In this document: positions 24,421 to 32,032 of the stretch, piece after piece
Numbering within the stretch: position 1 is the first letter of the stretch
Layout: each line of letters begins with the position of its first letter
Origin: Terriglobia bacterium
GTDB taxonomy: Bacteria > Acidobacteriota > Terriglobia > Versatilivoradales > Versatilivoraceae
DNA: 64,000 nt
Reading direction: 5' to 3'
NCBI GenBank assembly: GCA_951813285.1
Contig: OX638355.1
Span: forward strand, 1,087,136 to 1,151,135
Position numbers and translations under genes: made by a program
The notes under the pieces: generated by a model
What the model was told of the DNA's origin: nothing
Seen by the model: the letters and a program-made list of their open reading frames with translations, nothing else
Databases searched by the model: none

Positions 24421-25412
24421 GCGGGTTCCATCTGCGAGCTGTCGATCTGGGGTGACCGCCAATTGTCCAGCAGGCCGACCTGCTGGACGCAGGAGACCGT
24501 GCAGAACGGAGCGCAGGTCTTGCGACGATTGAATTCCTGCCGGATGTGTTCCCGGGTATAGTCCTGCAGGGGAATGGCCGGGTAGCCGCGTTGCTGCGAG
24601 CAGTAGTGAATCAGGCCGTCCTCGCAGACGTAGAGGTACCGGCCGCCGGCTCGGCAGCGCCACTGGTTGGGTTTTCCCCGGGAGATGTTTTCCTGGAACC
24701 TGTTGAAGCGCGCAAAGGACTTCTTGCCCAACTTCTGAGTCTCCCCATAGACCGCCCGTTCTTTCTCGTCCAGGGCTCGCAGTTGTCCCTCCCCGTCGTG
24801 GATGATGCCCAGGGTACTGGAGAAGCCCAGGGAGACCGCCCGGCGCGCCACCTGCAAGGCATCCTTGGGGAAGCGGATGCCGGAACCGATGACCGAGTTG
24901 ATGTTGACCGCGAAGTCGGCGTGCTCGGCCAGCATCACCAGCTTTCGGTCCAGGACCTTGAGGCTCTTCTTGGAGACATCGTCCGGGTTGACATTGTCGA
25001 TGCTGATCTGCAGGTGCTCCAGGCCGGCCTGATTGAGCCGTTGGATGCGCGGGACACTGAGCAAATATCCGTTGGTGATCAACCCGGCCATCATCTTCCG
25101 CAGCCGTATCCGCTTCACCACCGCGTCAAGCTCGGGGTGTAAAAGGGGTTCTCCTCCACTGATGGTGACCATACTGGTGCCGAGGCGGGCCAAATGGTCG
25201 ACCCGCCGCAGCATTTCCTCGATGGGCACCGGTGGCGAGACCTTGTCATACTCGTTGCAGTAAGTGCAGGACAGGTTGCAGCGCCGGATGGGGATGAGGT
25301 GGGCCAGCACCGGATGCCTGGTGGAAAGCAGGGCTTTGGCAACCATGCGCCATTCCCTGGCACGCCGGTGGGCCGCCAGGAATGTCCTGCGAATTCCTGT
25401 CCTGTTATGCAT
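24348..25412 (-). CDS. Radical SAM protein with SPASM-like C-terminus
   Basis: A 354-residue radical SAM enzyme. The cluster motif is CNLSCTYC (CX3CX2C) near residue 45, followed by the SAM-binding [10 protein letters not shown] motif. The C-terminal third has clustered cysteines ([28 protein letters not shown]) consistent with a SPASM/Twitch auxiliary cluster. Such enzymes modify peptides, cofactors or lipids (HpnH and PqqE are relatives), but neither a precursor peptide nor hopanoid genes are next to it, so the substrate is unknown. AAAAGG upstream favours ATG 25412 over 25418. The C-terminus EPALLTGG onward is encoded by an E element. Confidence 0.85.
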   Translation of the reverse strand: MHNRTGIRRTFLAAHRRAREWRMVAKALLSTRHPVLAHLIPIRRCNLSCTYCNEYDKVSPPVPIEEMLRRVDHLARLGTSMVTISGGEPLLHPELDAVVKRIRLRKMMAGLITNGYLLSVPRIQRLNQAGLEHLQISIDNVNPDDVSKKSLKVLDRKLVMLAEHADFAVNINSVIGSGIRFPKDALQVARRAVSLGFSSTLGIIHDGEGQLRALDEKERAVYGETQKLGKKSFARFNRFQENISRGKPNQWRCRAGGRYLYVCEDGLIHYCSQQRGYPAIPLQDYTREHIRQEFNRRKTCAPFCTVSCVQQVGLLDNWRSPQIDSSQMEPALLTGGRDHGAGLFSPAGTRDRRA

Positions 25413-25539
25413 GTCCATCCTTTTGCACCACTGATCAATGCGGGCCGAATCGAAGCCGATCGACTTCGAGCAGTGAGCCGACCACGCGGCCGACAGGGCA
25501 CCACTATATTGAAATGAATCCCGCCGGGCCAAACGAAAT

Positions 25540-26163
25540 CTACTCGGCAGGCGCCTCCTCGGTCAACTCCTCCGGCGTCTCTTCGGCCGCCTCCTCTGGC
25601 GTTTCCTCCGTTTCTTCGTAGCGACTGTCCTGGTGCTGAATGATGGCTCCGTTGGCCAGTTTGAACTTGAGCTTGACGCCGCCGGCCTCCCCGGTCAGCG
25701 GTTTCACCCACTCGAAGGTTCCCTCCGAGCCGCCTTCCAGGCTCTCGGGAGTCACCGGCACATCCTCCTCCACAGGCAACTCCAGAGAGGTGATCAGGGT
25801 CAAGGTAGCGATGAGATCCTCGAGCCTGCCTTGGGTCCGGTTCAGGACTCTCCCCGTCACCGTGATGGTTTCCTCGTCCCGGTCCTGGCTGAACTCCAGC
25901 AGCGCCAGGGGTTCGCCTCCGTCGGGCACCGTGGGGACATTTCGCTGAGCGTATTCCTGAGTCCAGGGAAGCCAGGCGTCCATCACCCCGGAGGATGAGA
26001 TCACCGAACCGACCAGAAAAAGAACGGCGGCGATGACCACGCTCGCCAGAATCCAGGTTCGCTTTCTGGAAGGTCCGACCATCTGGACTCGAAAATCCTC
26101 CGGCCCCGTCTCGGAAGGGGGCTGGGGAGCGACATCGTTGGCGTTTCGATTCTCGTTCTCCAT
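25540..26163 (-). CDS. Membrane-anchored protein of unknown function
   Basis: A 207-residue protein. After a polar cytoplasmic segment of 34 residues comes one transmembrane helix ([19 protein letters not shown]), then an extracytoplasmic beta-rich domain ([39 protein letters not shown]) resembling the FxLYD fold, which acts in cell-envelope proteins. It ends with a long Glu/Thr/Pro tail ([18 protein letters not shown]). AGGGTG lies before the ATG. It lies upstream of the radical SAM gene on the same strand with a gap of about 130 bases. I do not recognise a specific function. Confidence 0.65.
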   Translation of the reverse strand: MENENRNANDVAPQPPSETGPEDFRVQMVGPSRKRTWILASVVIAAVLFLVGSVISSSGVMDAWLPWTQEYAQRNVPTVPDGGEPLALLEFSQDRDEETITVTGRVLNRTQGRLEDLIATLTLITSLELPVEEDVPVTPESLEGGSEGTFEWVKPLTGEAGGVKLKFKLANGAIIQHQDSRYEETEETPEEAAEETPEELTEEAPAE

Positions 26164-26422
26164 CCTGGTTCACCCTTTTGATAGTTGTCAGTGGTCGGTG
26201 ATCAGTGGTTAGTTTTTTGCTCGACACTCAAAGCGTCATTTCGGTCTCGGCGCATTCCTCAAAAAAAGCTCCACCAGATCATCAGGTGCTTGCCTATTCC
26301 CGAAACCCTCCGCTGACCACTCTCCACTTTTCTGAAGCACCTCTGTTTCACTCTGTATGATCCGTCCCGTCGTCGGCGACGGGGGACTGCCTTATCACTG
26401 ACCACTGGACACTTCCCACTGA
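26164..26422. repeat. Repeat region with (CAGTGGTCAGTGATCAGTGG)-type words
   Basis: Holds GTCAGTGGTCGGTGATCAGTGG at about 26189 and its inverse near 26400 (ACCACTGGACACTTCCCACTG). Between them lie CTGACCACTCTCCAC and the core hairpin GTATGATCCGTCCCGTCGTC. It sits between the LysR gene and the membrane-anchored gene. No gene is seen. Confidence 0.6.
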
Positions 26423-27322
26423 TCACTTGGAAATTGCCAAGGCTGGCATGGATTCCTCCACGACCTCGAGAAAGACGATACAAGCCCGGGAGAGATAACG
26501 GTTTTTTCGGTAGATGAGTCCCAGCTTGCGAATCAGATTCAGATTCCTCAAGGGTAACAGGCACAAGGTTCCCTGCCTGCATTCCTCTTCAGCATAGCTC
26601 TTTGGCACAATCGAAATGCCCATTCCGATGGATACGAATTTCTTGATGGTCTCGATGCTGGCGAGTTCCATGGAGATATGCAAGCGGTCCCAATGGTTTC
26701 CGAAGTGTTTCCTCAGCCGTTCGCGAGTGGTTCCGGCAGCGTGGAAAATGAATGGATAGGAAACGACGTCATCCAGGTCGGGCAAGGTCTCCAGTGCCAG
26801 CGGATGGTCGGGGCTGGCAATGAGCCACAATTCGTCGTCGGCGATGGGCAAGATGTTCAGCTCCTGTTCCGGAACAGGCAGGGTGACGATCCCGAAGTCC
26901 AACTGGTTGCCGCGCACCTTGTCCAGGACCTTCCTTGAAAAGTTGCGGTAGATGCTTATCTGGACTTCCGGGTATTTCTTCCTGAAAAGCGCGAAGATTT
27001 GGGGCAGCACGTAAAGGCAGGTGGACTCATTGGCGCCGATCAGTATTTTCCCCTTGGGAACGGTGTTCACCTCGGTTACCGCCAGCTTGGCTTCATCGTG
27101 CAGATTCAGCAACCGCTCGGCATAGTCGAGCAGCACGTCCCCGGCCCGGGTCAGAAAAACCTTTTTACCAATGCGATCGAAGAGCCTTGCTCCCAGCTCT
27201 TCTTCCAACATCCGGACTTGCGTGCTGATGGCCGGCTGGGTGCGGAAGAGCTTTTCGGCGGCAAGGGTGAAGCTCCGGTGGACCGCCACGGCGTGGAAGT
27301 TGCGAATCTGGTCGAGGTTCAT
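26423..27322 (-). CDS. LysR-family transcriptional regulator
   Basis: A 299-residue LTTR. The N-terminal winged helix-turn-helix (NFHAVAVHRSFTLAAEKL, TQPAISTQVRMLEEELGARL) precedes the periplasmic-binding-protein-like effector domain (KILIGANESTCLYVLPQIFA onward). The motif pattern resembles the CysB/CbbR/YeiE subgroup. A palindrome with T-N11-A spacing lies 70 bases upstream at 27392-27410 and is probably its own operator. No divergent intact metabolic gene shares it; the upstream side holds small or broken genes. The effector cannot be read from sequence. Confidence 0.92.
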   Translation of the reverse strand: MNLDQIRNFHAVAVHRSFTLAAEKLFRTQPAISTQVRMLEEELGARLFDRIGKKVFLTRAGDVLLDYAERLLNLHDEAKLAVTEVNTVPKGKILIGANESTCLYVLPQIFALFRKKYPEVQISIYRNFSRKVLDKVRGNQLDFGIVTLPVPEQELNILPIADDELWLIASPDHPLALETLPDLDDVVSYPFIFHAAGTTRERLRKHFGNHWDRLHISMELASIETIKKFVSIGMGISIVPKSYAEEECRQGTLCLLPLRNLNLIRKLGLIYRKNRYLSRACIVFLEVVEESMPALAISK

Positions 27323-27391
27323 ATCGCAGTTGAGAGGGGCATTCCTCGATTTCCCGGTTCCTGAACCGGGCTGGTTGGCATCATTTGCAAA

Positions 27392-27410
27392 GCATAAGTT
27401 TTTCTTATGC
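27392..27410 (-). promoter_or_regulatory. LysR-type operator palindrome
   Basis: GCATAAG and CTTATGC form a perfect 7-bp inverted repeat around TTTTT. The internal T (27395) and A (27407) give the T-N11-A pattern of LysR boxes. It sits about 70 bases before the regulator's start and overlaps AT-rich promoter-like DNA (GATCATATAATG). Confidence 0.6.
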
Positions 27411-27558
27411 GGATCATATAATGAATAAACGATATTCGCCAGCGACGAACGCAGCGATTCTCCGACTGAAGACCAGCTTGGGTTACAGGACCGACAGCCT
27501 TGGGGATCGCTCTAGCCTCGCCAAGAGGCATTACTGCGAAACGCCGAGAGAGTCCCTC

Positions 27559-27729
27559 TTACCAACGCACTGAATTCGGGTCTTTGTCGAGCTGATCGAC
27601 CAAGTGGCGTAGTTGAATTTCCTTATTGAGCCACTCGAACTTGCCTTCTTTCGTTGTGGGCGTTCGCTGGTTCGACTCGAACGTGGCCTCGACGGCTGTG
27701 GTGTATGCGTGGAATGCTTGTTCAATCAT
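27559..27729 (-). CDS. Small hypothetical protein (56 residues)
   Basis: Reads MIEQAFHAYTTAVEATFESN onward and ends QLDKDPNSVRW. It is charged and glutamine-rich, looks helical, and unlike most short frames here is not GC-biased. The ATG at 27729 has AAGGAGAA about ten bases upstream and overlaps the stop of the remnant frame before it, as in coupled genes; an upstream ATG at 27756 is possible. No family is recognised. Confidence 0.4.
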   Translation of the reverse strand: MIEQAFHAYTTAVEATFESNQRTPTTKEGKFEWLNKEIQLRHLVDQLDKDPNSVRW

Positions 27730-27835
27730 GGCAATGGGGTTCTCCTTCTTCTCCATCTTCCAAGAGCATTTCCACTACTTCGCGAAGGTTCGTGTTGAGT
27801 TCATACAGCGTGTCGGCGTGGAATTTGTCACTACC
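27722..27835 (-). pseudogene. Remnant of a gene upstream of the 56-residue gene
   Basis: The 37-codon open frame reads DKFHADTLYELNTNLREVVE and ends EEGEPHCHD. It has natural protein composition but no start codon before an in-frame stop at 27836, so only a C-terminal part survives. Its stop overlaps the next start (ATGATTGA), a sign of former translational coupling. Confidence 0.35.
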
Positions 27836-28012
27836 TCACCAACCGATAAGAGCCAGGGATCGATTAAAGGTATTGTCAGGGCGATAGACGGCGACAAGAT
27901 TACTGTCCAATTGCCTGGCTCATTTTTTACCACTGCCATGGGCTTGACGACGTTCCCCGCAAGTTGGGCAAGCGAGAATATAAGGGCAGAAACAGTATAA
28001 CTCTAGCAGGGC

Positions 28013-28171
28013 ATGGTACTTTCCCAACCCGAAATCCGAAAAGCTGTTAAGGAGGGACGCATCGTCTTCTCTCCCGTCTTGGAAGAAGAACAATGGAACA
28101 AGGCATACGGAACACGCCACACTGACGTGTACCAAAGACAAACCCACCCCATAAGGCAGGATCCAAATTGA
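28013..28171 (+). pseudogene. dCTP deaminase-like N-terminal fragment
   Basis: The 52-residue frame begins MVLSQPEIRKAVKEGRIVFS and continues PVLEEEQWNKA. The first 30 residues follow the pattern of bacterial Dcd/DCD-like proteins (M-x-L-S-x-x-x-I-R-x-A-x-x-x-G-R-I-x-x-x-P-x-L-E-E), but the catalytic core that should follow (the S-V-D-L-R-L-G region and beyond) is missing and the frame stops at 28171. A truncation or frameshift is likely. The ribosome-binding site is poor. Short length limits certainty. Confidence 0.4.
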
Positions 28172-28320
28172 CGGTTCCTTTTCAACTCACCTGATCAAAT
28201 CCACTATCGCAACCACCTCCCAACCGAAATCTTGATTTCAAGCCTCACAGTTCCAAGGAAATCAGTTGTGTTATGGCGGGCCATGGAAGCTCCGGTCGAG
28301 TGGGAAGGATCGAGGAAGAA

Positions 28321-29364
28321 TCAGGCCTGAACGCCCACCGAGGATGCCGCCTTTAGGATGGATGCCCAGATGTCGTCGGCGATGGGAATGCCGTCGCGCC
28401 GGCGGACCTGCTGGGTTCGGTCCTCGGGAACGCCGGGCAGCAGGACTTCCTTGAAGCCGGGGGCGGGTGGAATGGCCAGGGCTCGGCGGGCCAGCTCGTC
28501 GGCGCGCCGGTTGTATTGGGACAGAGGCTGGAAAAGGTCGGCCCGAAAGGCGATCAAGGTGGCGCCGTGGCGTCGAAAGAGAGGGTCGGAATAGTCAAGC
28601 CGGGCCCCGTCGTCGGCCCCACTGAAAGTTCTGCCCAGCATCTCGGTGGCCAGCATCAAGGCATAGCCCTTGTGGCCGCCGAAGGGCAGGTGGGCGCCGC
28701 CGTCCATGAACTTCCGGGGGTCGGTGGTGGGATTCCCATCCTTGTCCAGAACGGAATTGGGGGGAAGCTGCTGATTCCGGTTGAAGGCGTTGACCACTTT
28801 GACGCCGGCGGTGGCGGAGGTGGCGAAATCGATGATGACAGGGGCCTGGCTTCCCGTGGGCAGGCCCATGGCGATGGGGTTGGTATGGAAAAGGGCCTTG
28901 CGCCCCCCATAAGGTGCCGCGGCCGGTTTCTCGGCACCCTGGCCTCCGGCCCAGACCATCGAGACCATGCCCTCGGCTGCGGCCATTTCCGCGTAGTGGC
29001 CCAGTCGGCCGATGTGGTGAGTTTGAACCAGGGAGACGACCGACAGACCCTGGTCCCGGGCCTTTTCAATGGCCGTCTGCATGGCGAAGCGACCCACCAC
29101 GTGTCCGAAGGCCCAATCCCCCTGGACCAGCGCGCTGGGCGGGGTTTCTCGGGCGATCTTCGGCTCCGCCGCCACGCGGATGTGTCCGTCCCGGATGGCC
29201 TGGACATAGCCCTCGATATGCCATACGCCATGGGAGTCCACCCCACGCAGGTTGGCCAGGATCAGGTGCTCGGCAACGATCTCGGCCTGGACCGGGAGGG
29301 CGCCGGCCGCTTCCAGAATCTGCCGGGTCAACCGGCGGAGCTCGTCGGCTGTCTTGGTCACCAT
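28321..29364 (-). CDS. Ldh-family oxidoreductase (malate/L-lactate/ureidoglycolate dehydrogenase type)
   Basis: A 347-residue NAD(P)-dependent dehydrogenase of the PF02615 family, which has a fold unrelated to the Rossmann-fold lactate dehydrogenases and oxidises 2-hydroxy acids. Motifs include LRGVDSHGVWHIEGYV near residue 40, the HHIGRLGHYAEMAA catalytic-histidine region near 115 and the LPFGGHKGYALML stretch near 225. It is last in a minus-strand set after the exported DapA-like gene (74-base gap), the DUF1501 gene and the DUF1549/DUF1553 gene. The substrate could be malate, lactate, sulfolactate or ureidoglycolate; the context does not decide. Confidence 0.9.
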   Translation of the reverse strand: MVTKTADELRRLTRQILEAAGALPVQAEIVAEHLILANLRGVDSHGVWHIEGYVQAIRDGHIRVAAEPKIARETPPSALVQGDWAFGHVVGRFAMQTAIEKARDQGLSVVSLVQTHHIGRLGHYAEMAAAEGMVSMVWAGGQGAEKPAAAPYGGRKALFHTNPIAMGLPTGSQAPVIIDFATSATAGVKVVNAFNRNQQLPPNSVLDKDGNPTTDPRKFMDGGAHLPFGGHKGYALMLATEMLGRTFSGADDGARLDYSDPLFRRHGATLIAFRADLFQPLSQYNRRADELARRALAIPPAPGFKEVLLPGVPEDRTQQVRRRDGIPIADDIWASILKAASSVGVQA

Positions 29365-29438
29365 GAGGGGCTTATCCGGATGGGTAGTTGAGAAAATTCC
29401 TGAAGATCATCACTGAACGAGCTTGGGCAGAATGCGGG

Positions 29439-30512
29439 TTAGGTAAAGCCCTCGACCACTTGGCCGCGGGTCTCGGGGTGCTTCCGCAGGATCTCGGCGA
29501 TGCCTGCCCGATCTGCAGGATCCACCTGAGTGCCGGGCGGACGGACAGGTCCCCCGGCCCTTCCCAAGGCTTCCATGGCTACCTTGATGCCGCTGATGCC
29601 GTAGCCCGGCTTGTAGCCGCGGATCTTGAGAATGGGGTCCAACTCGGTCTTGAGCACCTTCTCCATTTGGGCGGTCTCTCCGGCCACTCCGTGCTTCCAG
29701 AAGCGCCTGGAGGCCTCCGGGACCAGCGCGACCACCGCGGTGGAATAGGCGCGGCTTCCCCGGGAAAATGAATCGGAGGCGGCCGGTTCATTCTCCGCCA
29801 TGAATAGCAGGGGCTTGGCAACGGCCTCCAGAATCTCTCCCCCGGTCCTGGGATAGTAGTCCTCATCAGCGCCCAGAGAAGGGAAGAATCCGATCATGTT
29901 GGGGATCTCGGCCAATCGGATGAGCACCTCCGGCCAGAAATCGTGTTGGCCCTTGGGGAGAACGACGGCGCCGATGGAGACCGAAGTCAGGATGTCCTTG
30001 TAGAATTCGTAATAGCTTTCCGCGGGCCAGTTTCCCCTGGGAGGGAAAATCACCAGAGCATCCGCGCCGGCTTTTTCAGCATTCCCGGCCATGTCAATGG
30101 ATATCTTGTATCCGCCGATCACACCCGCCATCACGGGCATCTGCCGCCCGGCTCCGGCCACGGCGGCGGCGACCACCTCACGGTGTTCCTCCAGGCTCAG
30201 CTTCCAGCCTTCGCCATAGCCGCCTCCGACCACTACCGTCAGACGATCCCTGTCGGCATGGAAGGCCACGTTGCGGCGAAGGCCCTCCAGGTCGACCGAG
30301 TAGTCGGAGTGAAATGGAGTGGGCAGGTAGTTGTGGGGACCATCCAGGGCCGTGATCAGTTCCTCCATGGAGTTCCAACGCCGGCCGGATGAGGCGGGCG
30401 GTCGGCAACCCCAGGGAAGAGCCAGGCTCCCTAGCGTCCAGGCCCCCACCCTGCACAGGTCTCTTCTGGAAACCCATTCCTCAGAAGCCGGCTTCGGTCC
30501 CCGCCTATCCAT
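29439..30512 (-). CDS. Tat-exported DapA-fold protein lacking the Schiff-base lysine
   Basis: A 357-residue protein. A twin-arginine signal (SRRDLCRVGAWTLGSLALPW, then GC) precedes a DapA-type barrel: LDGPHNYLPTPFHSDYSVDL is the N-terminal strand, and VVVGGGYGEGWKLSLEEHRE matches the GTTGE segment with GGGYGE. The strand that should give YNxPG reads VVLPKGQHDFW and the strand that should carry IVGIK reads NMIGFFPSLGADED, so both the tyrosine and the catalytic lysine are absent. It may bind, not cleave, a 2-oxo acid, or use other chemistry. It starts 38 bases after the DUF1501 stop. The start has only weak GAGAAAA upstream. An exported member of this family is unusual. Confidence 0.8.
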   Translation of the reverse strand: MDRRGPKPASEEWVSRRDLCRVGAWTLGSLALPWGCRPPASSGRRWNSMEELITALDGPHNYLPTPFHSDYSVDLEGLRRNVAFHADRDRLTVVVGGGYGEGWKLSLEEHREVVAAAVAGAGRQMPVMAGVIGGYKISIDMAGNAEKAGADALVIFPPRGNWPAESYYEFYKDILTSVSIGAVVLPKGQHDFWPEVLIRLAEIPNMIGFFPSLGADEDYYPRTGGEILEAVAKPLLFMAENEPAASDSFSRGSRAYSTAVVALVPEASRRFWKHGVAGETAQMEKVLKTELDPILKIRGYKPGYGISGIKVAMEALGRAGGPVRPPGTQVDPADRAGIAEILRKHPETRGQVVEGFT

Positions 30513-30550
30513 GGTTTTTCTCAATTTCCACTCGAAAAAGTGCCGACGGG

Positions 30551-32029
30551 TTAAGCCAGAATTGGTTTCACTACCTTGCCGTGCACGTCCGTCAGTCGGA
30601 AGTGACGCCCCTGAAACTTGAAGGTCAGGCGGGTGTGGTCGATCCCCAGGCAGTGCAGGATGGTGGCATGGAGGTCGTGGATGTGGACGGGATCGCGGAC
30701 GATGTTGTAGCTGTAGTCGTCCGTTTCGCCGTAGGTGGTCCCTGGCTTGATGCCTCCTCCCGCCATCCAGATGGTAAAGCAACGGGGATGGTGATCGCGG
30801 CCGTAGTCGTCGTCCGTGAGCTTTCCCTGGCAGTAGATGGTGCGACCGAACTCGCCGCCCCATATCACAAGCGTGTCCTCGAGCAATCCTCGTTCTTTCA
30901 GATCCTGGATCAGGGCCGCCGAGGGCTGGTCGGTATCCATGGCCTGTCCCTTGATCTGCTCGGGGAGCTTGGAGTGCTGGTCCCAGCCGCGATGGAAAAG
31001 CTGAACGAAACGCACGCCGCGTTCCACCAGCCTCCTGGCCAGCAGGCAGTTGGCCGCGTAAGTCCCCGGCTTTCGGGAAGCCGGGCCATACAGCTCGAAA
31101 GTTCTCTCCGGTTCACTCGACAGATCCATCAGGTCCGGTACCGAGGTCTGCATCCGATAGGCCATCTCATACTGGGCAATGCGGGTGGAGATTTCCGGAT
31201 CTCCAAAATCCCTCAGCTTCAATTGATTGAGGCGGGAGAGGTCATCCAGGAAACGGCGGCGTCCGGCGGACGAGAGTCCCGGAGGATTGGAGAGGTAGAG
31301 CACCGGGTCTCCCACCGAGCGAAACTTGACTCCCTGGTACTTGGTGGGAAGGAAGCCGCTCCCCCACAAGCGATCGTAGAGGGGTTGGCTGTCCGACTTG
31401 CCGGTGCCCTGCGAGATCATGGACACAAAGGTGGGCAGGTCCCGGTTCTGACTTCCCAGCCCATAGGAGAGCCAGGCGCCGATGCTGGGACGGCCGGCCA
31501 ACTGGGCGCCGGTCTGGAAAAAGGTTATGGCCGGGTCGTGGTTGATCGCCTCGGTGTGCATGGTCCGAACGAAGCACAGCTCATCGGCGACCTTGGCGGT
31601 ATGGGACATGATTTCGCTGACCCAGGCTCCCGATTGGCCGTTCCGTTTGAACTTGAAGATCGAGGGGGCAATGGGCAGGCTTTCCTGGGTGGCGGTCATC
31701 CCGGTGAGCCGCTGGCCCTTGCGCACCGAATCGGGCAGTTGCTGGGCGCGGCGCTCCTGCAGTGCGGGTTTGTGGTCGAAAAGGTCCATTTGAGCGGGAG
31801 CGCCCGACTGGAACAGGTAGATCACTCTCTTGGCCTTGGGGGCAAAATGAGGAAGACCCGCAAGCCCGTCCTCTCCGGACAGCGGTTGGAGGGCGGACCG
31901 GTCCGTTCCGGCCGCGGCCGCGTCTCCCTCCAGCAGCGATGCCAGTGCGGCTGTCCCCAGTCCCCAACTGGAGAGACCGAAAAAGTGGCGACGGGTGAGC
32001 AGAAGCTGGCTTTCCAGGAAAGGATTCAT
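30551..32029 (-). CDS. DUF1501 protein, Tat-exported
   Basis: A 492-residue protein of the DUF1501 family (alkaline-phosphatase/sulfatase-like fold). The Tat signal is [19 protein letters not shown]. Family landmarks include [37 protein letters not shown] and [14 protein letters not shown], then [22 protein letters not shown]1501 genes almost always follow DUF1549/DUF1553 genes, as here, with the start three bases after the neighbour's stop. The family is abundant in Planctomycetota, Verrucomicrobiota and Acidobacteriota, where it is thought to act on the cell surface in polymer breakdown, but the biochemical role is not established. Confidence 0.92.
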   Translation of the reverse strand: MNPFLESQLLLTRRHFFGLSSWGLGTAALASLLEGDAAAAGTDRSALQPLSGEDGLAGLPHFAPKAKRVIYLFQSGAPAQMDLFDHKPALQERRAQQLPDSVRKGQRLTGMTATQESLPIAPSIFKFKRNGQSGAWVSEIMSHTAKVADELCFVRTMHTEAINHDPAITFFQTGAQLAGRPSIGAWLSYGLGSQNRDLPTFVSMISQGTGKSDSQPLYDRLWGSGFLPTKYQGVKFRSVGDPVLYLSNPPGLSSAGRRRFLDDLSRLNQLKLRDFGDPEISTRIAQYEMAYRMQTSVPDLMDLSSEPERTFELYGPASRKPGTYAANCLLARRLVERGVRFVQLFHRGWDQHSKLPEQIKGQAMDTDQPSAALIQDLKERGLLEDTLVIWGGEFGRTIYCQGKLTDDDYGRDHHPRCFTIWMAGGGIKPGTTYGETDDYSYNIVRDPVHIHDLHATILHCLGIDHTRLTFKFQGRHFRLTDVHGKVVKPILA

Positions 32030-32032
32030 GGC

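Larger units (their letters stand above)
27323..28320. other. Low-GC island of small and broken genes
   Basis: Nearly 1 kb between the LysR and Ldh genes, with lower GC than its surroundings. It holds the LysR operator, a 56-residue minus-strand gene, a remnant translated just upstream of it, and a plus-strand dCTP-deaminase-like N-terminus. The open plus frame 27738-28000 overlaps the minus-strand genes and cannot be excluded. From 28180 to 28320 nothing is visible. The composition suggests acquired DNA that is decaying. Confidence 0.45.

Noticed and set aside
27738-28000. 88-codon plus-strand frame (MGFSFFSIFQEHFHYFAKV)
   Set aside because: It conflicts with minus-strand frames that show stop/start coupling; the hydrophobic start looks like antisense. 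Kept as unresolved.
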